Program-made: the position numbers and the translations under genes
Part shown: positions 1 to 7,844 of the stretch, in pieces
How the letters are laid out: each line of letters starts with the position of its first letter
Numbering within the stretch: position 1 is the stretch's first letter
Source of the DNA: Isosphaeraceae bacterium
GTDB lineage: Bacteria > Planctomycetota > Planctomycetia > Isosphaerales > Isosphaeraceae
Assembly: GCA_026004735.1 (NCBI GenBank)
Contig: BPJS01000001.1
Coordinates: 558,001-622,000, forward strand
DNA: 64,000 nucleotides
Direction: 5' to 3'
The notes under the pieces: model-generated
Told to the model about the DNA's origin: nothing
Database searches by the model: none
The model's input: only the letters and a program-made list of their open reading frames with translations

Positions 1-1
1 G

Positions 2-1681
2 GAACAAGGCGGCAAGGCGGTGGCCACGATCGGCACTGCCATCGATCCCAAAGCCCCCGCCGGCTGCACCCCCAACGCCCTGGCCCTCTCGCCCGACGGA
101 TCGATCCTCATGGTGGCCAACGCCAACACCAACGACGTGGCCGTCGTCAACGTCCGCCAGCCTGCCCAGAGCACGCCCCTGGGCTTCATCCCGACCGGCT
201 GGTATCCCACCTGCGTCCGGATTGCCCGCGACGGCCGGACCGTCTGGATCGCCAACGGTAAGGGCCTCTCCTCCTCGCCCAACCGCGAAGGACCTCGCCC
301 CGACGTGCGTCAGGCGCCCTTGCGGCAATACATCGGGAGCCTGTTTCGGGGTTCGCTGTCGATTCTGCCGATGCCAACCCCGGCACGCATGGCCGCCTAC
401 TCTCGGACCGTCTACGAGTGTAGCCCGGTGCGCCGCGGCGACCCGATGGCCGTCGCCGGAGGCGACGCCGCCGGCGACAATCCCATCCCCCGCGCGCTCG
501 ACCAGCCATCGCCGATCAAATACTGCGTCTACATCATCAAGGAAAATCGCACATATGACCAGATATTTGGAGACATTCCCGAGGGCAACGGCGAGCCAGC
601 GCTCTGCCTCTTTCCCGAGCCAGTGACCCCCAACCATCATGCCCTGGCCCGGCAGTTCGTCCTGCTTGATAACTTCTACGTCGAAAGCGAGGTCTCGGCC
701 GACGGCCACGAGTGGACCATGGGCGCCTACGCCACCGACTTCGTCGAGCGGACCTGGCCCTTGGGATATCGCGGCGACCGCCGCGTCCCGTACCCCAGCG
801 AGGGCCGATTCGACATCGCCACGCCCCCCAACGGCTACCTCTGGGACCGCGCCCGGGACAAAGGCGTCAGCTATCGCAGCTACGGCGAGTTTGTCGACAA
901 CGGACCAACCCCCGACGACCCGGCGACCACCCGCGTCGATGCCCTCCAGGGCCACTTCGATCCCCACTTCCGGTCGTTCGACATGTCCTACTCGGACCTC
1001 AAGCGCGCCGACCGGTTCCTGGAGGAACTGAAAGCCTTCGAGGCAGCCGGGGAACTGCCCCGGCTGATCATCCTGCGTCTGCCCAACGACCATACCTCCG
1101 GGACAGCCCCGGGCCAGAAGACACCGACAGCCTTCGTCGCCGAAAACGACCTGGCGCTGGGCCGCGTCGTTGAGGGCTTGTCCCGGTCGCGGTTCTGGCC
1201 CGAGATGGCGATCTTTGTCGTCGAGGACGACGCCCAGAACGGCCCCGATCACGTCGACGCCCATCGGACCGTCGCGCTGGTCATCGGGCCGTATGTCCGC
1301 CGCGGCGTCGTCGACTCGACCCACTACACCACCTCGGGCATGCTCCGCACGATCGAGCTGATCCTCGGCCTGGAGCCGATGAGCCAGTTCGACGCCGCCG
1401 CGACGCCGATGTTCGCGTCGTTCACGGCCCAGCCCGACTTCCGTCCGTATGAGTGCCTGCCCGCGCAGGTCGACTTGGACGCGGTCAATCCTTCTGATGC
1501 GCCCGGCGCCGAGCTTTCCCAGACCTTCGATTTCACGAGGGAAGACCGCGTCGACGACCTGCTCCTCAACGAAGTGATCTGGAAATCCATCCGCGGGGCC
1601 GATTCGCTGATGCCGCCGCCGGTGCGCGCCGCCTTCGTCCTGCCCGGTTCTCCGGGCCAGCGCGACGATGACGACGACTAA
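2..1681 (+). CDS. YncE-like beta-propeller / alkaline phosphatase-family phosphoesterase (5' partial)
   Basis: The reading frame is open back to the window edge, so the N-terminus is missing; the GTG at 20 is probably internal. The visible part starts with the end of a YVTN/YncE-type beta-propeller (NALALSPDG, then VANANTNDVAVVNV). A phosphoesterase domain follows, with KENRTYDQIFGD near residue 173 counted from the GTG, DGHEW near 228, and an EDDAQNGPDHVDAHR metal-site-like segment near 402-416. This matches bifunctional YncE/alkaline phosphatase-superfamily proteins, which are usually exported and 700-900 residues long. It ends in an Asp-rich tail. The substrate cannot be told from sequence. 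The gene converges on the antiporter, leaving 32 bases between stops. Confidence 0.85.
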   Translation, partial: EQGGKAVATIGTAIDPKAPAGCTPNALALSPDGSILMVANANTNDVAVVNVRQPAQSTPLGFIPTGWYPTCVRIARDGRTVWIANGKGLSSSPNREGPRPDVRQAPLRQYIGSLFRGSLSILPMPTPARMAAYSRTVYECSPVRRGDPMAVAGGDAAGDNPIPRALDQPSPIKYCVYIIKENRTYDQIFGDIPEGNGEPALCLFPEPVTPNHHALARQFVLLDNFYVESEVSADGHEWTMGAYATDFVERTWPLGYRGDRRVPYPSEGRFDIATPPNGYLWDRARDKGVSYRSYGEFVDNGPTPDDPATTRVDALQGHFDPHFRSFDMSYSDLKRADRFLEELKAFEAAGELPRLIILRLPNDHTSGTAPGQKTPTAFVAENDLALGRVVEGLSRSRFWPEMAIFVVEDDAQNGPDHVDAHRTVALVIGPYVRRGVVDSTHYTTSGMLRTIELILGLEPMSQFDAAATPMFASFTAQPDFRPYECLPAQVDLDAVNPSDAPGAELSQTFDFTREDRVDDLLLNEVIWKSIRGADSLMPPPVRAAFVLPGSPGQRDDDDD

Positions 1682-1697
1682 GACCCTAGCTCCGCCC

Positions 1698-1710
1698 GTG
1701 GCCCGGCCAC
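1698..1710. terminator. short palindrome between convergent genes
   Basis: GTGGCC-C-GGCCAC lies in the 32-base gap between the stop codons of the phosphoesterase and the antiporter. It could fold as a 5-bp stem with a 3-base loop and serve both strands. There is no T-run on either side, so a terminator role is inferred only from position. Confidence 0.25.
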
Positions 1711-1713
1711 CCC

Positions 1714-2664
1714 TCAGGCCACCCCCGCCATCTCGAGCAGGAAAATCGCAAACAGCACCAGAAACAGCAGGCCTTCCCACCGGCTGATCCGTTTGTCCTG
1801 CGTGAGGACGTAAAACAACAGGGTCGCCGCAGCGACAAACGGCAGCGCAAAGCCGAGCATCCGCGGTGGCACCACCACCCCCCCCACCACCGCCGCGGCG
1901 CCACTGACCGCAAACGCGTTGAAGATACACGACCCCAGGATGTTGCCGACGGCCAGCGCCGCGTGGCTCCGCCGCGCGGCGATCACGCTCACGGCCATCT
2001 CGGGCAGCGTCGTCCCGATCGACAGGATCGTCACCGCGGCCACCGCCGGCGATACGCCTAGCTCCCGCGCCAGTTCGCTCAGAGCATCGACGGTCCGCTC
2101 CCCGGACAGGTAAATGACCAGCCCGGCGGCAATTAGAATCAGGGCGTCGCGGAGCAGGCTACGGGTCGCGCCCGGCAGGGCTTCTTCGTGGGCCCGCTCC
2201 GCCGACGCGGTACGCCCCTCGACGATCAGATAGCCGATATACACCGCGTAGCCGGCCAATAACGCCAGGCCCTCAATCGGCGAGATCCGGCCGTCGGCCA
2301 TCGACGTCCCCAGCGCCAGCGTCGACCCCAAGAGAAAGTTGAGGTCGATGAACAAATACTGCTCGCCGAGCACAATCCGCCCGGCCGGTACAGCCACGCT
2401 CACCAGCCCCAGAATCAGCATCAGATTGGCGGCGTTGGCACCCAGGACATTGCCCGAGACGATCTCCGAGCGGCCGGATCGGACGCTCAGGATCGACGCC
2501 ACCAGCTCGGGCAGCGACGTCCCGATCGCCACGATGAACACACCGACGGCAAACGGCGACATCCCCAGCCGCAGACCGACCCGCTCGGCCGCACTGGTGA
2601 ACAGACGCGCGGCGGTCAGCAGGACCGCCAAACTGGCCGCGAAGATGAACAGCGTCGTGAGCAT
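1714..2664 (-). CDS. calcium/sodium antiporter (CaCA family, YrbG-like)
   Basis: Inner-membrane cation/Ca2+ exchanger of about 316 residues, the usual length for bacterial CaCA proteins. The two signature alpha-repeats are visible: GTSLPELVAS at residues 48-57 and GTTLPEMAVS at 217-226, in inverted halves each followed by hydrophobic helices. A central charged loop (about 150-170) separates the halves. The start was set at the ATG at 2664, which begins directly with the first membrane helix. An in-frame ATG at 2802 would add 46 polar residues and lies upstream of a good promoter at 2676-2704. The gene is divergent from the cbiX-like gene. The transported ion is inferred from the family. Confidence 0.9.
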   Translation of the reverse strand: MLTTLFIFAASLAVLLTAARLFTSAAERVGLRLGMSPFAVGVFIVAIGTSLPELVASILSVRSGRSEIVSGNVLGANAANLMLILGLVSVAVPAGRIVLGEQYLFIDLNFLLGSTLALGTSMADGRISPIEGLALLAGYAVYIGYLIVEGRTASAERAHEEALPGATRSLLRDALILIAAGLVIYLSGERTVDALSELARELGVSPAVAAVTILSIGTTLPEMAVSVIAARRSHAALAVGNILGSCIFNAFAVSGAAAVVGGVVVPPRMLGFALPFVAAATLLFYVLTQDKRISRWEGLLFLVLFAIFLLEMAGVA

Positions 2665-2675
2665 GGTGAGTCGCC

Positions 2676-2704
2676 AGAATAGGGACCAGACCGTCAGCCG
2701 GCAA
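2676..2704 (-). promoter_or_regulatory. sigma-70-like promoter of the antiporter gene
   Basis: On the minus strand TTGCCG (2704-2699), 17 bases, then TATTCT (2681-2676), four of six matches in each hexamer. Transcription would start roughly 5 bases before the ATG at 2664, supporting that start over the upstream ATG at 2802. Confidence 0.4.
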
Positions 2705-2742
2705 CCTCGGACCGCCCCGAATGGAATCGACGGCCGAGTAAA

Positions 2743-3201
2743 ATGCCATTTGTCATGAACGCGCACCGGTCCCGACCCACAGCCGTTCTCCTGATCGCCC
2801 ACGGAAGCCGCCGTCCCGAGGCCAACGCCGACCTGTTCGATCTAGCATCCCGGCTCGAAGCCAGCGGTTCGTATCCGATTGTCGAGCCGTCGTTTCTCGA
2901 ACTGGCCGAGCCGGACATCGCGACCGGCGGCCGCCGTTGCGTCGATCGCGGAGCCGGTCGGGTCCTGATGGTCCCCTACTTCCTCTCGACCGGCGTCCAC
3001 CTCAGCCGCGACCTGACCACCGCGCGGCGCGCGCTGTCCCAGCGCTATCCCGGCGTGCGGTTTACGCTCGGTCCGCCGCTGGGACCGCATCCCCTGCTCG
3101 ATCAGCTCGTGCGGCTGCGGATTGCCGAAACCGCCGAGCAGACCGACGACGAATCCGCCCCGACCGATTCCTCCATTGACGACCCCGACGGCCAGGACTA
3201 G
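2743..3201 (+). CDS. cbiX: CbiX-type sirohydrochlorin chelatase family protein
   Basis: Small single-domain chelatase of the CbiX-S type, about 152 residues. Family members insert Co2+, Ni2+ or Fe2+ into sirohydrochlorin for cobalamin, F430 or sirohaem synthesis. Visible features are the N-terminal AHGSRRPEAN segment with metal-binding His20, the second conserved His86 in LSTGVHLSRD, and the FLELAEPDI segment. An Asp/Thr-rich tail follows the domain. A second ATG at 2755 (MNAHRSRP) is an alternative start, and a TAAAAT sequence at 2739-2744 overlaps the first ATG. No other tetrapyrrole gene is nearby, so the metal is unknown. Confidence 0.8.
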   Translation: MPFVMNAHRSRPTAVLLIAHGSRRPEANADLFDLASRLEASGSYPIVEPSFLELAEPDIATGGRRCVDRGAGRVLMVPYFLSTGVHLSRDLTTARRALSQRYPGVRFTLGPPLGPHPLLDQLVRLRIAETAEQTDDESAPTDSSIDDPDGQD

Positions 3202-3299
3202 ATTCCGCCACCATGCCGGCCCTCAGGAGGAGGACCAGCCCCGCGCGCCCATTCGCAAGCCGCGCGCGTCGCCCTTACGGCGTCAAGGAGTGACCCGAC

Positions 3300-4538
3300 G
3301 TGTCGTCCACGGCCAGCCCCCGGGCGGTGCCCGCCCTCGACCTCAAGGCCCAATACCGGACCATTCAGCCGGAAATCGACGCGGCCATCCGCCGCGTCGT
3401 AGAGAGCCAGTTTTTCTGCCTCGGTCCCGAAGTCGCTGCCCTCGAAGCCGAAATCGCCGCCTACTGCGGCGTCGCCCACGCGGTCGGCTGTTCGTCCGGC
3501 TCCGATGCGCTCTTGCTGGCCCTGATGGCCTGGGACATCGGCCCTGGCGACGAAGTGATCACCACGCCCTACACCTTTTTCGCCACCGCCGGCGCCATCT
3601 GGCGGCTCGGGGCCAGGCCCGTTTTCGTCGACATCGAACCAGACACCTACAACATCGCCCCGGCCCAGGTCGAACGCGCCATCACCCCCCGCACCCGCGC
3701 CATCATCCCCGTACACCTCTACGGCCAGGCCGCCGACATGAACGCCCTCGGCGCGATCGCCCGACGCTATGGACTCAAAGTGCTCGAAGACGCCGCGCAG
3801 GCCATCGGGGCCCGCCACCACGGCCGGCCAGTCGGCTCCCTCGGCGACGCCGCGGCGTTCAGTTTCTACCCCTCGAAAAACCTCGGCGGCTACGGCGACG
3901 GCGGTCTGGTGACCACCCCCGACCCAGCCACCGCCCGCCGGCTGGCCCGGCTCCGCATCCACGGCATGGAACCCCGCTACCATCACCACGAGGTCGGCTA
4001 CAACGCACGGCTCGACGCCCTCCAAGCGGCCGTGCTCCGCGTCAAACTCGGCCATCTGCCGGCCTGGACCGAAGCCCGCCGCCAGGTCGCCGCACGCTAC
4101 CGCGCCCTGTTCCACGCCCACGACCTGACCGACCGCATCGGCCTACCCATCGAACGACCAGAAAATGAGCACGTCTACAATCAATTTGTCATCCGCGTTC
4201 CGGAGACCCTCCGCGACCCGCTCCGGGCACGGCTGACCGAACGTCAGATCGGCTCGGATGTCTACTATCCGATCCCGCTCCACCTCCAATTGTGTTTCCA
4301 GGCGCTGGGACACCGGCCTGGGGATTTTCCGGTCGCCGAGCAGGCAGCCCGGCAGACGATCGCCCTGCCGATCTATCCGGAACTCAGCGAGGAGGCTCAG
4401 GCCTACGTCGTCGCCACGATCGCGGAGTTTTTCGAGGAGGCGGCTCCGGAAACCCGCTCGCCGGCCATACCCCGACCCCACGTTCTGGGCGAGGTTCCCA
4501 GCGGAGCAGCGCCGGCACGCCGCGGCCGCAACAGCTAA
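3300..4538 (+). CDS. DegT/DnrJ/EryC1/StrS aminotransferase family protein
   Basis: PLP-dependent sugar aminotransferase of the DegT/StrS family, about 412 residues (the family is usually 370-400). It starts at GTG 3300, preceded by AAGGAG. Seen in the sequence: the N-terminal substrate-loop start DLKAQY, SSGSDALLLAL, the phosphate-region motif PYTFFATAG at 90-98, EDAAQA with Asp164 and Gln167, and the PLP lysine Lys193 in FYPSKNLGGYGDGG. These enzymes transfer an amino group from glutamate to a keto-sugar nucleotide for surface glycans. No sugar-nucleotide genes lie alongside, so the specific sugar is unknown. The last 25 residues look like a disordered tail. Confidence 0.92.
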   Translation: MSSTASPRAVPALDLKAQYRTIQPEIDAAIRRVVESQFFCLGPEVAALEAEIAAYCGVAHAVGCSSGSDALLLALMAWDIGPGDEVITTPYTFFATAGAIWRLGARPVFVDIEPDTYNIAPAQVERAITPRTRAIIPVHLYGQAADMNALGAIARRYGLKVLEDAAQAIGARHHGRPVGSLGDAAAFSFYPSKNLGGYGDGGLVTTPDPATARRLARLRIHGMEPRYHHHEVGYNARLDALQAAVLRVKLGHLPAWTEARRQVAARYRALFHAHDLTDRIGLPIERPENEHVYNQFVIRVPETLRDPLRARLTERQIGSDVYYPIPLHLQLCFQALGHRPGDFPVAEQAARQTIALPIYPELSEEAQAYVVATIAEFFEEAAPETRSPAIPRPHVLGEVPSGAAPARRGRNS

Positions 4539-4582
4539 GACGTGCGCCTGCTGGTCGGGTTCGCCAGGGTCGAACGAGCCGG

Positions 4583-4609
4583 GGCGGAGCGCCGGGTCAG
4601 CGCTCCGCC
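4583..4609. terminator. strong hairpin between convergent genes
   Basis: A perfect 10-bp inverted repeat (GGCGGAGCGC and GCGCTCCGCC) with a 7-base loop lies between the stop of the DegT gene and the stop of the csrA-like gene, which converge. It lacks a clear T-run. A bidirectional terminator or 3'-end stabiliser is the simplest reading. Confidence 0.5.
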
Positions 4610-4662
4610 TCGGGCGTTCCGTTCTCCTGCACCCGCGGCGGTCGGCCGCAAGCGCCGGACGA

Positions 4663-4905
4663 TCAGGCGGCCGCTTCCGGGCCGCCGTCTTCTCCTCCGG
4701 ACTCCGGCGCCGGCGGTGGGGATGCGACCAGCCGCAACGGTCGTTCCGGGCGCTGAATGTCGAAGTGATGCTCGGGATCGTCGAATGCCAGATTGACCCG
4801 CCCGGGATGTTGTCCCTTGATCCCATAGATCCGGATGCGAAGCAGATCCCCCGAACGGTGCCGAATGTCGAGCCATTCGCCGTCTTTACGCTTCAGAACC
4901 AACAT
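4663..4905 (-). CDS. csrA: CsrA-like carbon storage regulator
   Basis: An 80-residue protein whose first 50 residues resemble the RNA-binding regulator CsrA/RsmA: it opens MLVLKRKDGEWLDI as in CsrA (MLxLxRKxGExxxI), followed by IRIYGIKG and the RVNLAFDDP strand equivalent to CsrA RIGIxAPxx. CsrA dimers bind GGA in mRNA leaders and alter translation or stability. The C-terminal 30 residues (PERPLRLVASPPPAPESGGE) are an acidic, Pro-rich extension absent from E. coli CsrA. A ribosome site AGGAG lies 10 bases before the ATG. It is downstream of, and co-oriented with, the sigma-factor gene, suggesting a shared regulatory unit. Confidence 0.7.
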   Translation of the reverse strand: MLVLKRKDGEWLDIRHRSGDLLRIRIYGIKGQHPGRVNLAFDDPEHHFDIQRPERPLRLVASPPPAPESGGEDGGPEAAA

Positions 4906-5044
4906 CTGCGATCCACTCCTGAATCAAGATTTCAAGAGGTACGAGCCAGGTCGTCGAGCTAAGTCGTCCACACGCCACCGAAAATCAGAGAGGCCCACGC
5001 TGCGTCGCCGCACTCGACATGAACCAGCAGACGGTCCAGGCCGC

Positions 5045-5656
5045 TTAGGCGGCGTAGCCTTCCGCCTGACTCATATCGCGAAGCAGTTCGATCGCCTCAC
5101 GATGAATGGTCGATACTCGGGACTGGGAATATCCCAAAGCGCGGGCCATTTCCGTCTGGGTCCGCTGATGGAAGTAGGTCTGGCGGCAGGCGTAGGCGTG
5201 GCGGCGGGGTAGCTTGGCGAGCCAGTGCTCGACCAGCTCGCGCCGTTCGAACTCGGCGCCGACGGCTTCGGGGACGGCGACGCCAATCAACCGGCCCCGG
5301 TAGGTCGGGCATCCTTCCCCGGCCAGCACCTCGCCATGAGACGGTACGAAGGTGAGGAACCGCTGGTCGTGGTCGATCAGCTCACGGCGCAGGTCCCGCA
5401 GCGCCCCGTCGATCCGAAGCCGGGCGAACGTGGCGAAGTGAACGCCCCGCCCACGATCAAACGAGTTGGCCGCCTCGACCAGCGCCAGAGCGGCCACGCT
5501 CTCAAACTCATCGCGCTCGCCCGGCCACTGCCGCTTATAGGGCCGGGCCAACGCACGCGCCAGGGGGAGATACCGCGTGACCAGCTCCTGCCGATCAGGC
5601 GGTAGCGGCGCTCGGCCCCGGCGAGGCCGACAGTCCGATTTCATCGTCATCATCAA
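5045..5656 (-). CDS. sigma-70 family RNA polymerase sigma factor (FliA/SigF-like)
   Basis: A 203-residue alternative sigma factor. Residues about 25-95 fit region 2 (RYLPLARALARPYK, then ESVAALALVEAANSFD and FATFARLRIDGALRDLRR). Residues about 145-195 fit a region 4 helix-turn-helix (TQTEMARALGYSQSRVSTIHREAIELLRD). The region-2 wording FATFARLRIDGALRDLRR is typical of the FliA/SigB/SigF group. Region 3 is short or divergent. A ribosome site AAAGGGG precedes tandem ATGs. It follows a coiled-coil gene and precedes csrA on the same strand, an arrangement reminiscent of flagellar regulatory genes, although no flagellar structural gene is in the window. Confidence 0.85.
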   Translation of the reverse strand: MMMTMKSDCRPRRGRAPLPPDRQELVTRYLPLARALARPYKRQWPGERDEFESVAALALVEAANSFDRGRGVHFATFARLRIDGALRDLRRELIDHDQRFLTFVPSHGEVLAGEGCPTYRGRLIGVAVPEAVGAEFERRELVEHWLAKLPRRHAYACRQTYFHQRTQTEMARALGYSQSRVSTIHREAIELLRDMSQAEGYAA

Positions 5657-5800
5657 CCCCTTTCCAACCGACGCAGCCGCGCCGGGATCAGGTCAACCCC
5701 CCCCACATCCCGCGGGCACCGGCCCGGCCCCGGAACCCCGCCCGGATCCGATCCCACCCCGCATCCCACCAACCACATCCTCAATCCAGACGGCTCCGGC

Positions 5801-5845
5801 CGGACGGTGCGGAGGCCCCACGCTCAGAACCTCCGCACCAGTCCG
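5801..5845. terminator. long hairpin between the coiled-coil and sigma-factor genes
   Basis: A 10-bp perfect stem (GGTGCGGAGG at 5806-5815 with CCTCCGCACC at 5830-5839, 14-base loop) is extended by a further 5 bp (CGGAC and GTCCG) across one bulged A at 5840. It starts 15 bases after the stop of the coiled-coil gene and lies about 145 bases before the sigma-factor start on the minus strand. It has no T-run. It may be a terminator, an attenuator, or a structured leader of the sigma factor mRNA. Confidence 0.5.
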
Positions 5846-5859
5846 ACCCACCTAGCCGT

Positions 5860-6270
5860 TCAACTGGCAGCGCGGTCGTCGCGCTGAATCCGGCTGCGTC
5901 CCAACAGCTCGTAGGCAAGCTCCCGATTGGCTCGCAAATGAGCCAGCACCGCCCGATGCTGAGCCCTGAGCTGCGAGAGCCGCGCCCAGGCCAGCCCCCG
6001 ATGAGCATCCTCGCGGCGCCAATACTCCATCGCCGTGGCAATTTGCGACCGCAACAGCCGCTGCCGCTCCAGCAGTTGCTCATTCTCGCGGTGCAAGACA
6101 ATCATCCGACCCAACTGGATCAGCAACGGCGACCATTCCACCGACGGATCCGACCGACCCTGGTCCGACCCGCCTAACTTCCCGGATCCGCCCCCCTCCC
6201 TCGGCAATCCGGAATCAACCGGCTCAGACCGCTGACCCGCTCCTTCATCCTGATACCCTGGAAGGCTCAT
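5860..6270 (-). CDS. hypothetical coiled-coil protein
   Basis: A 136-residue protein I do not recognise. The first 45 residues are polar and Gly/Ser/Asp-rich; the remainder is almost entirely helical and charged (LHRENEQLLERQRLLRSQI, then LSQLRAQHRAVLAHLRANRE), which predicts a helical hairpin or coiled coil. No signal peptide or membrane segment is visible. It precedes a FliA-like sigma factor and a CsrA-like gene on the same strand and has its own promoter (6385-6412). FlgN-type chaperones have comparable size and helix content and live in such neighbourhoods, but no diagnostic motif supports that, so it is only a possibility. Confidence 0.6.
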   Translation of the reverse strand: MSLPGYQDEGAGQRSEPVDSGLPREGGGSGKLGGSDQGRSDPSVEWSPLLIQLGRMIVLHRENEQLLERQRLLRSQIATAMEYWRREDAHRGLAWARLSQLRAQHRAVLAHLRANRELAYELLGRSRIQRDDRAAS

Positions 6271-6580
6271 CGTGGTGCGAGTCCTGTTGGCTAGAACGAC
6301 CGACGGCGACAGCGGCCACCGTGCCTGCGTTCCCGGTTATGCCACTCATGCATCCGTTGATGGTACTGCCCCCGCCATAAGTAGAAGATAATTCCCGGTT
6401 GCGGGATGTCAAGGACGTAAATGCTTTTTATGGCAAGTTTTATGTCGATAAATACCGCTAAAGTCTGCCCAATCGGCAATCTTTGCGCCATCGTTGTCCC
6501 GTATGCGGGACTCCGGCGGCCGCCGCGTCGGGCCGCCCGGTTCGGAGGCGGCAGGGCGTCGGGCTGGAGGAGCTGAGAAC
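6271..6580. other. 310-base divergent intergenic region
   Basis: It separates the coiled-coil gene (minus) from mutY (plus). It holds an A+T-rich core at about 6370-6475, which stands out in this GC-rich window: a promoter for the minus-strand gene (6385-6412) and two TTTTATG direct repeats 12 bp apart (6426-6432 and 6438-6444), a possible protein-binding site. I see no credible gene in it. Confidence 0.5.
6385..6412 (-). promoter_or_regulatory. promoter with an internal palindrome, upstream of the coiled-coil gene
   Basis: On the minus strand a perfect -35 TTGACA (6412-6407) is followed by 16 bases and TATCTT (6390-6385). The spacer holds the inverted repeat TCCCG-CAAC-CGGGA (6406-6393), placed where a repressor would block polymerase. 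The transcript would have a leader of roughly 110 bases before the ATG at 6270. The operator role is inferred. Confidence 0.5.
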
Positions 6581-7730
6581 ATGGGCCGGACCCGAGCCAC
6601 CGCGACCTGTGAACCGATCGACGCCGATCCGTCCTGGGTCGCAACCGTGCGGACGCGGTTGCCCGACTGGTACGACCAGGGGCACCGGGAGCTGCCCTGG
6701 CGGCGCGATCGCGACCCGTATCGGGTTCTGGTCTCCGAGCTGATGCTCGTTCAGACGACCGTGGCGGCGGTGATCCCGTACTTCGAGCGGTTTGTGGCCC
6801 GGTTTCCGACGGTCCAGGTCCTGGCCGCAGCCTCTGAGGCCGAGGTGCTCAAGCTATGGGAGGGCCTGGGCTATTATCGGCGAGCGCGCCAGCTTCACGC
6901 CGCCGCGCAGCAGATCGTCGAGCGGCACGGTGGGCAGGTGCCGGCCGATCCGGCTGCCTTGCGTCGATTGCCCGGGGTCGGGCCCTACATTGCCGGCGCG
7001 GTCGCCTCGCTGGCCTTCGATCGTCCCGAGCCGATCGTGGAAGCCAACACCCAGCGGGTTCTGGCGCGGTTGATCGGCTGGCGCAAACCGCTCGGCGCGA
7101 GGGCGACCCGGGCTCGGCTCTGGGAGGCGGCCGGGCGGCTGGTACCCCCCGACCGGTGCCGGTCGGTTCAATCAAGCGTTGATGGAGTTGGGCGCCGTCG
7201 TCTGCACGGCTCGGTCGCCGGCCTGCCTGATCTGTCCGCTGGCTGGCGTCTGCCAGGCGCGGCGTTGGGGGTTGGTCGATTCCATCCCGGTGCCCGCGGC
7301 CCGGCCGGCGGTGCTGGAGGTGGCCGAGGTCGGCCTAGTGGTCGTGCGGGGCAGTCGCTGGCTGCTGCTGCGACGCGGCCCCGGCCGGCTCTGGGAGGGG
7401 TTCTGGGAATTGCCGATTCTGCATCGAGCCGGGGCCGACCCGGCCGGGCGCGGTGTGGGCGGCGGTGCCGATCCGGAGCGTTGGGCCGATGGCTTCGCCG
7501 CGTTGACGGGTGTCCGCGTCGACGTCGGGCCGGAGATCGCGACCACGCGTTACAGCGTGACCCGGCACCGTGTGACCCTGACGGTGCGGGCCGGGCGGTT
7601 TCTGCGGGGGCGACCGCGTCCCGGTCCCGCCCACGACGCCGCGGCCTGGGTCGAGCCGGCGCAGTTCGATTCGATGGTCCTGGCCGCGGCCATGCGGCGC
7701 CTGATCCAGCGACTGCTCGCCCGACGTTGA
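6581..7730 (+). pseudogene. mutY: A/G-specific adenine DNA glycosylase MutY, interrupted by one frameshift
   Basis: Removes adenine mispaired with 8-oxoguanine. It starts at ATG 6581 behind GGAGGAG. The first frame carries SELMLVQTTV with catalytic Glu53 and the helix-hairpin-helix LPGVGPYIAGA (130-140). At the C6 run 7145-7150 (residue about 188) the frame shifts; removing one C restores VPPTGAGRFNQALMELGA, after which the second frame carries the complete 4Fe-4S ligand set C-x6-C-x2-C-x5-C and a MutT-like C-terminal domain (LLLRRGPGRLWEGFWELP) to the stop at 7730. Full length would be about 382 residues, normal for MutY. The catalytic Asp position reads Glu154 (IVEANTQRV). Sequencing error or true inactivation cannot be separated here. 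Confidence 0.88.
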
Positions 7731-7748
7731 CCCGCTGAATCGGATCGG

Positions 7749-7778
7749 TTGAGCCGCCAAGCCCAGAGTGGATAGGAT
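7749..7778 (+). promoter_or_regulatory. possible promoter of the DCC / HTTM pair
   Basis: TTGAGC (7749-7754), an 18-base spacer and TAGGAT (7773-7778), about 65 bases before the ATG at 7845. Four of six consensus matches in each box; moderate support only. Confidence 0.35.
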
Positions 7779-7844
7779 AAAGACGTCTATCCCCACGCCA
7801 AGCCGTGCGAGCGGTCCTCGGGGCACGACTTAGGAGGCGCGTCG

